NCBI RefSeq assembly: GCF_014805685.1
Contig: NC_060887.1
Span: 10,429,963-10,493,962, forward strand
Length of the DNA: 64,000 nucleotides
From: Silurus meridionalis
Taxonomy: Eukaryota > Chordata > Actinopteri > Siluriformes > Siluridae
Direction of reading: 5' to 3'
Shown here: one piece after another, positions 11,938-28,388 of the stretch
Numbering within the stretch: position 1 is the first letter of the stretch
How the letters are laid out: the number at the start of each line of letters is the position of its first letter
Program-made: the position numbers and the translations under genes
The notes under the pieces: model-generated
The model's database searches: none
Seen by the model: the letters and a program-made list of their open reading frames with translations, nothing else
Told to the model about the DNA's origin: nothing

Positions 11938-12897
11938 CAGTGTTAAACCAGTAACGCGTTACTTTTGACAGTAACTAATACTGTAACGCGTTACTTTTAA
12001 AAATAAAGTAACTTCGTTACCGTTACCGTTTAGTGCGTTACCCTTACTCTAACCCTTTTTTAAATGAATGAACTTGGTCTGAAGTGTAGACTACAGTCTA
12101 ATCTGTTTACAGCAGCAAGGCATTGTAGGATTGGAGGATAAACCACTGTATACACGTAGAAGACGCATTGTAGGATTGGTGGATTACCCTCTGTATACAC
12201 GAAGAAGATGCACTGTGGGCGTGTCTCCGTTTATTCAGGTCTGTGCAGCAGTAATGGCGAGTCAAGGCGCGAGCAAGACGAGTACCTCAAAGTGGAAATA
12301 TGCTCATTATTTCACTTTAGTTGAGTATAAAGACAAAAACTTTTAAGTCAAATGTAAACTGTGTCTTTCTGGTTTGAAGGTCGTGTCTACTTTGATAAAC
12401 AGCAACTCCAATCTGTTGAAGCACCTCCAGGAACTCCATGCTAAATGCTAGAAGCTAAAAGCTAACCCGGTGTTCTGTTTTACATTGTTGATAGTATTCA
12501 TACTTCAGCTGAGAAAGGAACATTTTTAAGAGCTCAACACAACAGCTTTTATGATGCAGAAGCCACTTTAGTTTTTGATTGTGAATATAATCAAAATCCT
12601 TGTTTTGTGTAATCCTTGTGATATATTCAGTTTTTGCTGGTCTGACTTTAATAAAATAGTGTTTAAAAATGACTTTGTGTTTAAGTCAGTTTTGTGTTTG
12701 TATAGAACATAACGCATAAAAGGGCATTAATGGGAACATTAAAGAATGTTTTTTGAAAAAGTAACTAAATAGTTACTTTTAACAGTAACGCATTACTTTT
12801 TGGTGTAAGTAATCAACAAAGTAACTAAGTTACTTTTTGAATGAAGTAATGAGTAACTGTAACTAGTTACTATTTTTTAGTAACTAGCACAACACTG
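11938..12897 (+). mobile_element. Non-autonomous hAT transposon, copy 1
   Basis: The element begins CAGTGTT and ends CAACACTG. It is flanked by a perfect 8-bp target duplication, 'gacatgag', at 11930-11937 and 12898-12905, as expected for hAT. Subterminal regions are rich in 'gtaacgcgttacttt'-type motifs. Inside, 12254-12460 encodes a remnant of a BED-type zinc finger (TSKWKYAHYFTLVEYKDKNF, then a stop, then VKCKLCLSGLK and SNLLKHLQELHAKC in broken frames). No transposase catalytic domain is present. The second copy, inverted, is at 62905-63752. Confidence 0.9.
12121..12210 (+). repeat. 45-bp tandem duplication inside hAT copy 1
   Basis: Units 12121-12165 and 12166-12210 both start 'cattgtaggattgg' and contain 'ctgtatacacg' and 'gaaga'. 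The inverted copy at 62.9 kb has a single unit at the equivalent place. Confidence 0.85.
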
Positions 12898-12905
12898 GAC
12901 ATGAG

Positions 12906-13950
12906 CGTACAAGTCTTAAGTTTTAAATACAGTGTGACCCTTTATAACCACTAGTTCCTCAGCAACCAGTTTCTTTGTATAGATAACAGACACACCCTCC
13001 TGCTCATGGAACCGGAGAAAGGGGTGGGAAGGTATAGCAAAAAAAAAAAAAAAAGAAAGAAACCGCAGTGGTAGTTTTGAAGTAAATTCAATATAAAAGC
13101 AGCAAACTTCGAAATATTATTCATGTTAGTTACCTCAGTGTCTAAATGTTCAAAAGACATCAGCTGCAGTACATTAAAAATTGCTGAAGTTATTTCAAAC
13201 AAAGCTGCCAAAGTGGCACTTCCTTATTCTCACACTTATGTCATAATTGTTGCTAAATCAGTGTTGGAATGGTGGCACAAAAAATCTAGTTCCAAGAGTT
13301 TTGGTTCATCATAAACTCTCGTGTGCCACTGATTCATCTACAAACATTTAGTTGTTTTGGAAATCTATTATCATTTTCTTTTAAAATTATTTTGCTTATA
13401 CTTGTATACAGTAGTTAAAGGATTCATAGTTTATTGGTCTTGAGAAAACTGATTCCTATTAGTACATGTGTCTAAACACATTTAGCATTGCAGTAATCCA
13501 ATACAACAGAACTAAGCAAAAAGAAACATTTACAAAACAAAGAAATTAAGGCATCAACATTAATGAGGAATAATTGTGAGCTGGAGAACTTAGAGCACAT
13601 TGGAAGATGCAGCCAGCCTTTGTCCAAGTAAAACAAAAGTAACATCCTGTTTCAATGAGTCATGAGAAACAAGCTGGATATGCATCTGACAGACGTTTTA
13701 TACATAAACATAAGTTAATTTAGTTTGGTTTTGTCTTGCTTATCTGGAAAGCAGCATCTGCCAAATAAATTCATTATAAATGTATGAGACATTCTCAGGT
13801 AATATGATAACTTTTCTGACATGCCTTCTTAAAAATCGTTATGATCTGGTTAGAATCATTGGCAGAGCACTGAATTTGAATGTTTTGTATACGTGCAAGT
13901 ATTATTAAACAGAGACACAAGAAAAAAAACTGATTCGTGGGTCTCAGTTG
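12906..13950. other. Spacer downstream of the S100 gene, no gene seen
   Basis: A/T-rich sequence without supported exons on either strand. It contains an A-run at 13039-13054. Confidence 0.6.
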
Positions 13951-13952
13951 CA

Positions 13953-13958
13953 TTTATT
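13953..13958 (-). terminator. Polyadenylation signal AATAAA of the S100 gene
   Basis: AATAAA on the minus strand lies about 85 bases past the S100 stop codon. It is the best placed signal after the stop. An AATAAA also overlaps the last codons, at the LNK residues. Confidence 0.6.
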
Positions 13959-14041
13959 AACTCATTTTTACAATACTATTCAGTAAAAAAAAAGAAAATA
14001 CCAAAACAAAAACATATATTTGCACTCTTGGTCCCCTGCCT

Positions 14042-14475
14042 TTACTTTTTTGTTTTATTAAGGTGCATCTGGTAACACTGTTCACAGGCAATGGACAGAC
14101 CGACCACAAGGGCCACAAACTCTTCAAAGTTCACCTCTCCATCGCCATTGGTGTCCAGATCTTTCATAATCTTGTCAACAGCAGCAGGGTCTTTCTGAGA
14201 CTGCAGAGAGCGAAAAAAGATTTAATGCAGAAAAGGAGAAGTGGCAATCATTTACATATGTGTAAAAGACAGTGAGTAAGAGTTGTAATAAGAGAACAAA
14301 ATATGCTAAGGAGAGAGAGTGTTGTCTGTGGTACCTTAAGGAAGCTGCTGAGCTCCGATTCCATGAGCTGCCTGAGCTCTCGGCGGCTCAGTGTGACTGT
14401 ATTGCCATCTTTACCCGCATAACGGTGGAACACAGTGATCAGCGTTTCCATAGCTCTCTCCAGATCAGACGGCAT
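14042..14475 (-). CDS. S100 calcium-binding protein, S100A1-like
   Basis: S100 proteins are small dimeric EF-hand calcium sensors that bind target proteins when calcium rises. Two coding exons, 14335-14475 and 14042-14200, join in phase 0 across a 134-bp intron (donor after CTTAAG, acceptor ctgcag) to give 99 residues, the usual S100 length. Residues 1-47 start MPSDLERAMETLITVFHRYA and hold the N-terminal pseudo-EF-hand (about 19-32). Residues 61-74 hold the canonical loop D63-TNGDGEVNFE-E74, followed by EFVALVVGLSIACEQCYQMH and a lysine-rich tail. A splice acceptor ends 14 bases or so before the ATG, so a non-coding first exon is expected, as in S100 genes generally. The frame is intact. Which S100 paralogue it is cannot be fixed without a tree; S100A1/S100Z-type similarity is my impression. 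Confidence 0.95.
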
Positions 14476-14858
14476 GGTGACTCACTGCAGAGACACAATG
14501 AATAGTGCTTTTACAACATCCATCTATTCTCTCAGCACACACCCCTGTCTGACTAACTGGACTGTTTTCATAAAGACCATAAATTAAGCTTCACTTTCTT
14601 CCCATGTAACTTCCTTAAAATCCCCCCCCATTTCTTTTTTTGTCTTCCATAGTGACATCATTGCTGCCAGGACCACTGCCTAATCTCCCCCCTACTATTC
14701 AAACTAATTCTGGGCTCTGAATATCTACTGCAAAATAAAAGCTGCTTGTTGGCACTTGTAAAATTAAGTCTTGCAACATGCAATGACTTCATCAAAGGGA
14801 TTTTTATCTCAGGCACTTTCTTCCTGTGATTTCCTGTGATTTTGCTCCTCAGAAGCAA

Positions 14859-14860
<2 letters not shown>

Positions 14861-14929
<69 letters not shown>
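14861..14929. repeat. (TA)n microsatellite in S100 intron 1
   Basis: Uninterrupted TA repeat of about 34 units. Confidence 0.95.
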
Positions 14930-14933
<4 letters not shown>

Positions 14934-15538
14934 TAATCCCAAAGTGCTACACTGACAATAGAACAGTGACTTCACTGGAACTAAGTCTGATTTGCTGTGT
15001 CTCAAGGCCAAACAATTTGCGATAGTTCGGTCCAAACTGTTAGGAGTTCCAGATTACAAACACCCAATCTGGCAACACCATCTATTACGCACAGTGATGG
15101 AAAAGTACACATATCTAGAACACCCTTTTTTTCCATGAACTGAAAATCTAGCTGATGCAAAGTATTTAAACAGATTTTTTTTTTATATAAATAACCAATG
15201 ATGTGCAGGATAGATGCTACATACTGCATTTTATTGTTTAATATTTATATGCACATTTCACACATTTTAATAGACATTAAACTTAGATCTGTACACAATC
15301 CCTGAGAAGTATGTCTAATGTGGCAGGAAAATGTTTTTTTTTGTTTATTTTTTTATTTAACAAAACCAATGTTAAAGTTGGTGTATATATATAATAGGAA
15401 ACGCCTCGTGTAAAAGGGATGGACTTCAGATGAATTCATACATGTTTAAGTTGGGTGGAGCACTGAAGTGCATTCATCTTCAACCCTGAGTCCAGAAGTT
15501 AATATAGTTAATATATATTAATATATAATTAATATGTA

Positions 15539-15541
<3 letters not shown>

Positions 15542-15588
<47 letters not shown>
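15542..15588. repeat. (TA)n microsatellite near the S100 first exon
   Basis: About 23 TA units inside S100 intron 1, roughly 110 bases downstream of the non-coding exon. Confidence 0.95.
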
Positions 15589-15593
<5 letters not shown>

Positions 15594-15699
15594 AAAACCG
15601 GAGAATGTTTTTGTTTCCACAGAAAAAAAAAGTAAATACTCTTTCTAAAGAAAAAACGCATAGGATTTTTTTTTTTACTTCATATTAACAACAACTTAC

Positions 15700-15792
15700 C
15701 TTTTTTCAGGGACAGAGATGAATTTCTAAAGCAGAGATTTTAGCCTGGAACAGGAAAAAAGTCTACACATTCCTCACTCTAGTTATTTATAA
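15700..15792 (-). promoter_or_regulatory. S100 gene core promoter (TATA box) and non-coding exon 1
   Basis: On the minus strand, TATAAATAA (15784-15792) is followed about 25-30 bases later by a likely start region near 15760. The exon ends at 15700 with the donor AAAAG|GTAAGTTGT. This matches the splice acceptor just upstream of the S100 ATG. A non-coding first exon after a TATA box is normal for S100 genes. The exact start site is inferred. Confidence 0.7.
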
Positions 15793-17608
15793 GGCGGCTC
15801 CACCCGGCCTGCAGTGTGGGCGTGCACAAACACAAGCGCAAGCAGGTTTAACCGTTTCAGCATCTGTATGCGGGATGTGCGAGTTACTTCACTGATTCGA
15901 CTCTTTTGAACTACGTGCTCGAGTGAATCGAATGTTGGGGAGTCGAGTGCGGGGTTCACGAGCGAGGACGTCGTTGAGCCTTCAACTGCAGGCTGTGGCG
16001 CATTTGGTACCTGGCCACCAACAATAAAGCAATCAACATTTTCATTTGTATTTCAAATTGTTTGACTTTCACATCTTTTGAAAGATTTCATTTTCCCCAC
16101 CCTGGTTTCAGTCACAGTTTTTTTATGTGCATCTTTCAATTGAACTGATTCTATATTATGGTGAATTTAGTTAAATTTTTGGTATAAATGTAAAAAGAAA
16201 AAACTAATTCAATCATCTTATATGCATAACAGTAATGCTACTTGTTTAAGTTAATCAAACTGGAATTCTACTCACAGAGAGAGGTACTGCCAAAGTTTAT
16301 GCAGCTTTAAACTAAAACAAAATTAAATGTTTAATTGGAACTAAAGACCTGTGTGAATCGATTTTGGTCTTTTTCTCTTTTCATATATGGCATCGCATGC
16401 CGACGTTGAATTTCTGTATCTATAGTCTACAGGCTATAATCTATAGTCTACAGGCTACAGCCTAAACATCTATTTTAAAGGCTACCTAATCTTAAATCTA
16501 CAAGTACATAATAATAGTTCTAATAGAAATACCATAATACTCAATGCATGACAATACAACTGAAAAGTTAATAGTAGCTTAAAGCTCTAGTGGACTAATG
16601 TAACTCTAGTAACTAATGGAGCTTGATGGTTATGATTATAACTGACAACACAGCTAAACACCAGACTACATTCTGCCAGCCCCAAATTCTACATTCAAAC
16701 CTCTCATAGCTTGTAACTTCAAAAACCTAGTCTACACCTGCACTGTGCAGTTGCAATATAATGTAACATCACAGTGTGGTTCCGGAATGATGCTCCACAT
16801 AAAACTTTAGAAACCCCTGATGAAAATTCACCTTACAACCAAAACAGAGGTTGAGCGAGTTAAACTGGTAGACCATGTTCCTTCCTTTATATCACTTTGC
16901 TAAATTAAACATCACCTGTTTGCGAACTCCTAATTGTGTTTGTGTCTTAAACAAGGCTAATTATATTAGCAATATAGAAACTGTTTCCCTTCTAGCAGAT
17001 GGTCAACCAGCTCGATCAGCTCGACCTGATCAAAGTCTGCAAACACTTGAATTTTGGGGAATCAAATGCAAACAAATGAAACTTACATCAGCATTCAACT
17101 ATGTATTGTTTTTGGTTTCGCCAACTAGGAATGTATTTTATAATAAAAATTGTGGTTCCTGCAGACATAAACAGCCAGCCCTTCTATTATAAGTTACATG
17201 GATAATAAAATCAGCTGTAAGCCTGGACATATTTCATACTCCTTAATCTACTTGCAAAGAAGCTTCCTAACTGGTTAATACAGCTAGGCCTGGTTGCCAG
17301 AGGACATTTTTAGAGTGCTTTTGAAGATCTGGGTGCTGCCTTTCAAGATCCAAAGGCAGTCAAATCAGATTGTACATAAAAACAATTAGAAATACTACAA
17401 ATAATACTTGAAATTCAACAAATTTTAGAAATACATGCAATATCGGTAGAAGAGCAGGAAACATATTATATTTCTTATTAGAAGTGTGCATGCATAAAGA
17501 TTGTTGACCAGAAGTTTACATAGAGATTATACTGGAGCCTGGTTCCACCCTCCTCTATTTCCCAACAAAATGAGTCATAACTTCCAGCACTGCCCTTACC
17601 CACAATCC

Positions 17609-17610
<2 letters not shown>

Positions 17611-17642
<32 letters not shown>
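17611..17642. repeat. (TG)n microsatellite
   Basis: About 16 TG units. A shorter CA-rich patch follows about 100 bases later. Confidence 0.95.
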
Positions 17643-17646
<4 letters not shown>

Positions 17647-18693
17647 GAGAGAGAAACATAAGTGTATCTTTTGGATTGTAGACAAAAACTCTTTTTATCA
17701 GGTTGTTATTTTGAAGGGAAGGGCTGCTTTTGGCTGCATACCACACACATACACACACACTACTTGCAGATATGCAGATCCTTTGTTATCGGTGTCAGGG
17801 ACTGCCGAATTCATTTGGGTAGATAAGATGAACCGACACCAAAATCCCCCGGGTTAAATTTAAGTAGTGTAGCTGTGTGCTTTTTTGTCCAGCCGAATCA
17901 ACTTGAACACATTGTGTTGATTCAACACTGAGGACTGTTTCAAGCAAACTCATGCTTACTCGTGCTACATCAGTAGCTCCCCCACACCACAAGACATAAT
18001 TAATTCTTACTCTGCCTCAGACAAATATCAAATATCAGGCTAGGAAAGAATTTCAACCAATCCACATGGGATTTGTTTATGATAAATGGAAAAACTATAT
18101 TAAATATCTATCAAAATTTTAAATAAAAGTCTTATGAGGTGAAGGGATAATATTTACCACATAGCCAACATCCTCCTTTTGAAGTGAACGTCCGTGTTGG
18201 GTGTGGTACAATAGCATCATTCCCAAGCAAACATGGAGCAAAAAAGAATCAGCTTTTATTTATTTTGCTTGAAATTGTCCACCAGTCAGCTACAGCAACA
18301 TTCCAGAGTCTATTACAAAGAGACCCTGCTAATTATTGCAGGCTGTAATTTAACAGAGACAGAAGAAAGGTGCAGAATAGGAACGGTGATTGCATAAGCC
18401 TGTGAGAACCACTCCTTAGAATTTGGAGTTTGACTCGGGTGTGTCTTGTGGAATTAGAGACCATGTGTTTGAATGCTGGCTGTACTGCTCCACTGACATT
18501 GATTGTCTAAAGTTTTCAGTGGCCCTCTCATTCTCTACATTCCGAAACAAGGCTGCTGCAAGTTTGAGCAAGTAGGGTTTCAAAAATGTTTATTAAAAAA
18601 TCATTAAAGCATTTAAGATTTATTTATTTAAGAATTTAGTGACACTGACAGGCTTCACATCTGCCCCGACACCTGGACATTTAAATATTGTAA

Positions 18694-18701
18694 AATAATA
18701 A

Positions 18702-18735
<34 letters not shown>
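18694..18735. repeat. (AAT)n microsatellite
   Basis: About twelve AAT units. Confidence 0.9.
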
Positions 18736-18739
<4 letters not shown>

Positions 18740-20399
18740 CATGTCCCTATCTTATTCCAATTTTCAGCTCTTCAATTTTGATAGACTCTGATTTGTGCTC
18801 TAGTTTCTGGCTGGAACCAGGACTTATGATGTTATAGAACACCTGGCTCAAGTATCAGCATGTGTTCCGAGAATGCTTTTCTTACAAAGTGTTCAACTGA
18901 GTTATTGCAGACTTCTTGTCAATTCAAAACTGGATGTTCTACCTGCAGAATTGCATTAGACCTTTTTTTATGACATCCTGTGTGAAACTAGAGCTATTGT
19001 AAAGAGCCCAACTTTCAACCAATCAGGCACCAATAATCATGCCTGAGTTCCTGAGATTTCTTATTCCAATTTAATGTTAAATGTGACCATTACCTAAAGC
19101 CTTTGGTCCATTTCTGCATAAATATATGTATTGTACAAGTGTACATAATAAAATGTACTGCCAAAGGAATACTAAACAAGATAAGTCACCTTATACTTAA
19201 CCCAATTCTGTCTGTATCTGAAGATTTTCTATAAATGCACACAATAATGGCTAAAATTCATTTGAACAACTTTGTACCATTTAGCATTTTTTCTTTCGAA
19301 GATAAAAAAAAAATACTGGTGTCCCTTCATTCTAAAATATTTATAATATACTATTTTGAAAAAAAAATTCTTACCATGTCTTTGGGGTAAAACAAAGGAT
19401 TGGCTTATAAAACAGGTTTTCTCACTTTTTGACCTTCTTTTCCTGAGTTTAGCATTCACTGGTAGCTCTCACTGATGCATACAATTCTTTTGTAATCAGT
19501 TCACATCAGTAACTGGTAAAAGCTGCTTTCTGTGGCAATCTGATTCAAGGGCGTACCATTTTTAGTCATAAAACATGTAATACATGTCATGTTTTGCTTA
19601 TGTTATGCTTGGACTCATTTAATTGGAAATAAGTAGGGACAGGATCAGTTGGCTTGAGTATAGGAAGGATAAATATAATATTCACTATACTGAAAAAGTA
19701 ATTGTGGCCTGGAAAATGTCAATAGTACAATTAATAAGAAGTACAACAAGAATGATTGTGTAACACATTTGCTATGCTTAACAATTTCCAGAACTGAGCA
19801 CTTTGCTATTATAAGAAACTGCTGATCTCCTTTTTGAAAAAAAAAAAAAAAAATAGAGAGTTTACACAGCCTGGTGTAAAGAAAACCCCCTAAACTTGCA
19901 TGTAAGATGAGCATGTTGTATGCTAGGTGGCAGTGTTGTATTAACCATAACAGAATTGAAAGAAAAGGGAAAAAAAAATCATTGGGAAAGAACTCAAAGC
20001 CGAATAAATATTAAACAGAAAGTTTCACTGTGCCAATTGTTTTTGTATTTTAATTTTTTTTATATTAAGTATTGCAGTGTGTTAAATCATATATGTATCA
20101 TGACTTGACTTGAATAATACAACAGTTTAAATGCATGTTCATAAAATGCCTTGTTAGTAAACTGTAAGGTCAAGCCATCACACTGTCACATGGCAATTTT
20201 TAGAGGCTTGCATGGTCTGAATATATTCAGTCGACTAGACATTTACAACAATTATTTTTCAATTTTAGAAAATTGAGCTAAAATACAAAGCTGCCTTAAT
20301 TTCTGTTACCCCGCATTAATATCCACACTAGATATTATTTTAAGATACTGTGGTATTAATAATAATATGTTAACAGGCCATTGTGATCATTTTAGATAC

Positions 20400-20502
20400 C
20401 ACTAATGAGCCGTTGAACAAGACCCTCAATGGGTAATTGTATAAATGAGATAATTGGAAGTGGCTGGTTAAAGGCATCTGCCAAATGTCCTTAATGTAAG
20501 AA
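20400..20502 (+). mobile_element. SINE 3' fragment
   Basis: The phrases 'ttgaacaagaccctcaatgg', 'ttgtataaatgagata' and 'ggcatctgccaaatgtcc' match the 3' part of fish tRNA-derived SINEs with an L2-like tail. Related pieces occur at 22400-22620 and 56590-56815. Confidence 0.65.
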
Positions 20503-20764
20503 CGGTTGGGCTACTCACTACTAAGTCCTTTTTTGACACTTTTAGTTCTGCTGTGGTGATTTTTGGGCTATGGTCTTAAAATTTTGATCAGCTGATGAAC
20601 AGCCTGTTTGAGTTTAAATGCAGTTTTCAATACATTGTCAATCTGTTATTTTTTTCTCTTGCTCCTTTTTCTTCTTTTGACATTTTGAAGCAGCTCTTAC
20701 AAACTGGTTATGATACTTATAATACTTGGAATGTTTCCCTTGGTCTTAATATTTTGTATGTATG

Positions 20765-20869
<105 letters not shown>

Positions 20870-21249
20870 TATATACTTTTGCCCAGACATGACCCTGTCC
20901 CTGAATTCCATGTCAAAAACTTTTATGAGTCTCATGATATTCAGCAGCCCTTAAAGGGAACAGGTGCAAAAAAATAAAATAAAACATTTATGTTTATTTC
21001 CAATTTATTTGGCCATGACCAAGAATAGGAAAGTTGTTTTTTATTTTAAAAGTTAGTGAAAGCAAGCTTTGTTCAAAATAAACTTGCCAAACTGACACTC
21101 TTGGGCCCTTGAGCAGGGCCCTTAACCATCTGTGCTCTAGGGGCGGTGTATCGTGCTCTGACTCTAGGTTCTAAACAAGCAGGAATATGTGAAGAAAAGA
21201 ACTTCAAACCATTGAACTACATTACATTGTATATACAAAAAGGTTTGTA

Positions 21250-21635
21250 TGTGCTGTTTGAACATTCCAGTCCACATTTAATCCCCATTTGCTGTTCAAA
21301 TATCCTCCACTCTTCTGAGATGTTCCACTAGATTTTTGAGTGTGGTTGTGGAGATTTTGCTGATTCAGCCACAACAGATCTTTTAAAGTCAAGTACTGTG
21401 ACAAGGCCTGAGGTGCAGTCAGCATTCCAGTTTATTATTCAATAGGGTTGAAGTCAGAGCTCTATAGCAGGCCATTTAATATTCCAGATCCAACGTTTGG
21501 TTCTTTTACTTATACCCATCCAGACACATCCTATACAATTGTGTGCTTCTACTTTGAGGTAACAGATTGGAGAAGAACCACATATAGCTAGGAAAGTCTG
21601 GTGTCCCAATACTTTTGTCCATATAGTGTATTATA
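21250..21635. mobile_element. Tc1-type non-autonomous element remnant
   Basis: It contains 'gaacattccagtccacattt', 'agagctctatagcaggccat' and an end phrase 'caatacttttgtccatatag'. These belong to a fish Tc1-derived family whose ends read 'ctatatggacaaaagt'. Related pieces are at 24243-24434, 36000-36270, 41340-41760, 48015-48220, 51000-51070 and 60680-61130. Confidence 0.65.
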
Positions 21636-22034
21636 GGGTTTAATTCTGCTTGCATTTGAAAAAGGAGAAAAGAACAATTTAAGGATTTTAAGTGTTTTTA
21701 ATAGCAAATCCTTTAAGAAAAATACTTATATACTGATTTACACAGCTACGACTGGACACAAAACATGAGAGATTTGATCAGGAATCAGTGCAGTTAACTG
21801 CAGTGTGTGAAAAAAATGTAACGCAATATTTGTGTATTTGTGTAAAAAGACAAATATGTACATGAACAACTTGTGTATTTAACTCTGTTGGACTCCTGAT
21901 TGGGGATTGTGTCTACAGTTTGCTGGAATGGAATGGAATGGTTCTAGAATGGGCCAAATTTTCACAAAACATTACTGCAATATGAGAAGTACTCGGTGTT
22001 GCTGCTGTTGGGACGATGACGCAGATTCGGTCAT

Positions 22035-26679
<4,645 letters not shown>

Positions 26680-26790
26680 CCTGTACTCGGCTTATGCAGG
26701 ACTGTAAGGTAATGAAGCTGAGAGCTCGGCCAGCACTTCGGAAAGCTTCTTCCGGCGACACCGAGTGACGTCACCAGGATGGCCGTATCC
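26680..26790 (-). promoter_or_regulatory. krtcap2: krtcap2 promoter and 5' UTR
   Basis: Upstream of the krtcap2 ATG there is a palindromic cAMP-response-type site TGACGTCA (26766-26773) and an ETS-type site CCGGAAG on the minus strand (26749-26755). No TATA box is seen at a suitable distance, and CpGs cluster here. This fits a TATA-less housekeeping promoter. The start site is inferred to lie near 26740-26760. Confidence 0.65.
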
Positions 26791-27053
26791 TAAATTTGCG
26801 CTTTAGCGTGTGCATGGAGTGAACTACACAGGGACGTGAGCGCTATTGTTTTTCACATTTGCCTTAGCCACTTGATTCAGCATTAAAAAGGTGGGGTTGG
26901 AAGTTAACCAGAGTGAACGCCTCTCGTTTACTACTTATTAATTTTCAGTAACGACAGACTGCAAATGAGCTCAACTGAGCCACCCAGTGGACAACTTCTG
27001 AATAGCAGGGAAAGTGATGCTTTAAAACATAATAAGAAGAAGAGGAGGAGGAA

Positions 27054-27085
<32 letters not shown>

Positions 27086-27312
27086 ATCACCTCTAATGAT
27101 ACTACTAATAATAATAACAGGAATAAGACAGACACCACCAGCAATAATAATAATAATAATAATCATAATCATAATCATAATCATAATAATAATAATAATA
27201 ATAATAATATTAATAATAAGAGGAAGAAGACAAAGAAGAATAACAACACACCTCTAATGACACTACTAATAATAATAAGAGGAAGAAGACAGACACCAAC
27301 ACCACCACCACC

Positions 27313-27355
<43 letters not shown>

Positions 27356-27380
27356 TGAAGACAGATACACTACCACAACC

Positions 27381-27423
<43 letters not shown>

Positions 27424-27448
27424 TGAAGACAGATCCACTACCACAACC

Positions 27449-27485
<37 letters not shown>

Positions 27486-28388
27486 TAATAATAATAATAA
27501 TAATAATTAATAATAATACATTATTCTTGTTATTACTGTCATTGTAATAACTGCTGTTTGTTATTATTATCACTTTGTTGTTGTTCTCGGTACTAATAGT
27601 CTGGTATCATACAGCAGTGTTTTTCTGATATGTTCAGGGTCTATCAGGTAGAAAGCTGATACCTGCAATAATATTATTTTCTTTAGCGCTTTTCACAATG
27701 GACATTGTCTCAAAACAGCTTTGTGTCTTACACCTTACAACAACATCTCTTAATATCGCACTCTTTCCCCTGGTTATCATTTGGGCACGTGACTCAGTGC
27801 TTGTTCCCTGTGCTGTTGCGGTGCCTCCTCCGCCCTCTGCTGGTCAGGGCTATGAACTACACACGTTCATTCTGTAGACCTCTGTGGGTATTATGAGTGG
27901 ATGATTCTTAGCTCGTGATGAGAGCACCGAGGCAGCGCATATAGACCAGGAATATTTTATTAGTATTTTTTTTTGAAGATCTGTTTTTAAATATAGAAAA
28001 AAATACCAGTTGTATTCCTTATTTGCAGTTAATAGATTTTCGGCTTATACGGCAACAAAAAAACGCATGCTTTACAGTGAGTGAACTCATTTCATCATCT
28101 CAGACGGCTTTTGTAGACCCTTTTTTTGCGTTTTTATTCCAGAAGGAGCGTTGTAATCCATTTACATATACAGCCAGCCTAAAAAAAACGGGGAGACTCA
28201 AACGGGATTGGCGAATTAGATCATTATTGCATGTAACAGGCTGCTTTTATTTATGTGTGTCATGCAGGCTCCAGGTGAAGGCCAGCCCCATTCCTGATGT
28301 GCATCCCTCCTGATGCTGGACTGTCCGTGCGCACCGTTAAACCATCAGATGGAATAATTATCTCCTGCACCTTGGCTCTTTTGCGATC
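26791..28388. other. Divergent intergenic region between krtcap2 and trim46
   Basis: About 1.6 kb separates the two start regions. It contains the composite AAT/GAA minisatellite at 27034-27510 and, at 27686-27725, a fish repeat fragment 'cacaatggacattgtctcaa'. A possible trim46 5' UTR occupies the last 100-150 bases before the ATG; 'tgtgtcatgcag' at about 28255-28266 could be a splice acceptor for a 5' UTR exon. Confidence 0.5.
27034..27510. repeat. Composite minisatellite of AAG and AAT runs with interspersed spacers
   Basis: AAG/GAG runs (27034-27086) and several (AAT)n blocks alternate with a recurring spacer of the form 'atgaagacagat(a/c)cactaccacaacc' or 'gaagacagacaccaacacca'. The spacer recurs about five times. 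Confidence 0.9.

Larger units (their letters stand above)
15830..20400. other. Long A/T-rich intergenic region, no gene seen
   Basis: No exon with supporting splice signals was found on either strand. Contents noted: (TG)n at 17611-17642 with a shorter (CA) patch at 17744-17760, an (AAT)n run at 18694-18735, A-runs near 19840-19854, and short local duplications of 'tctatagtctacaggct' at 16417-16460. Confidence 0.6.

Noticed and set aside
13123..13314. Plus-strand frame of 63 codons upstream of the S100 3' end
   Set aside because: It has a low-complexity, serine/lysine-rich product, no splice context and no recognisable domain.
26945..27184. Open frame with poly-Ser and poly-Ile
   Set aside because: It is a translation of AAG/AAT repeats in the krtcap2-trim46 spacer.
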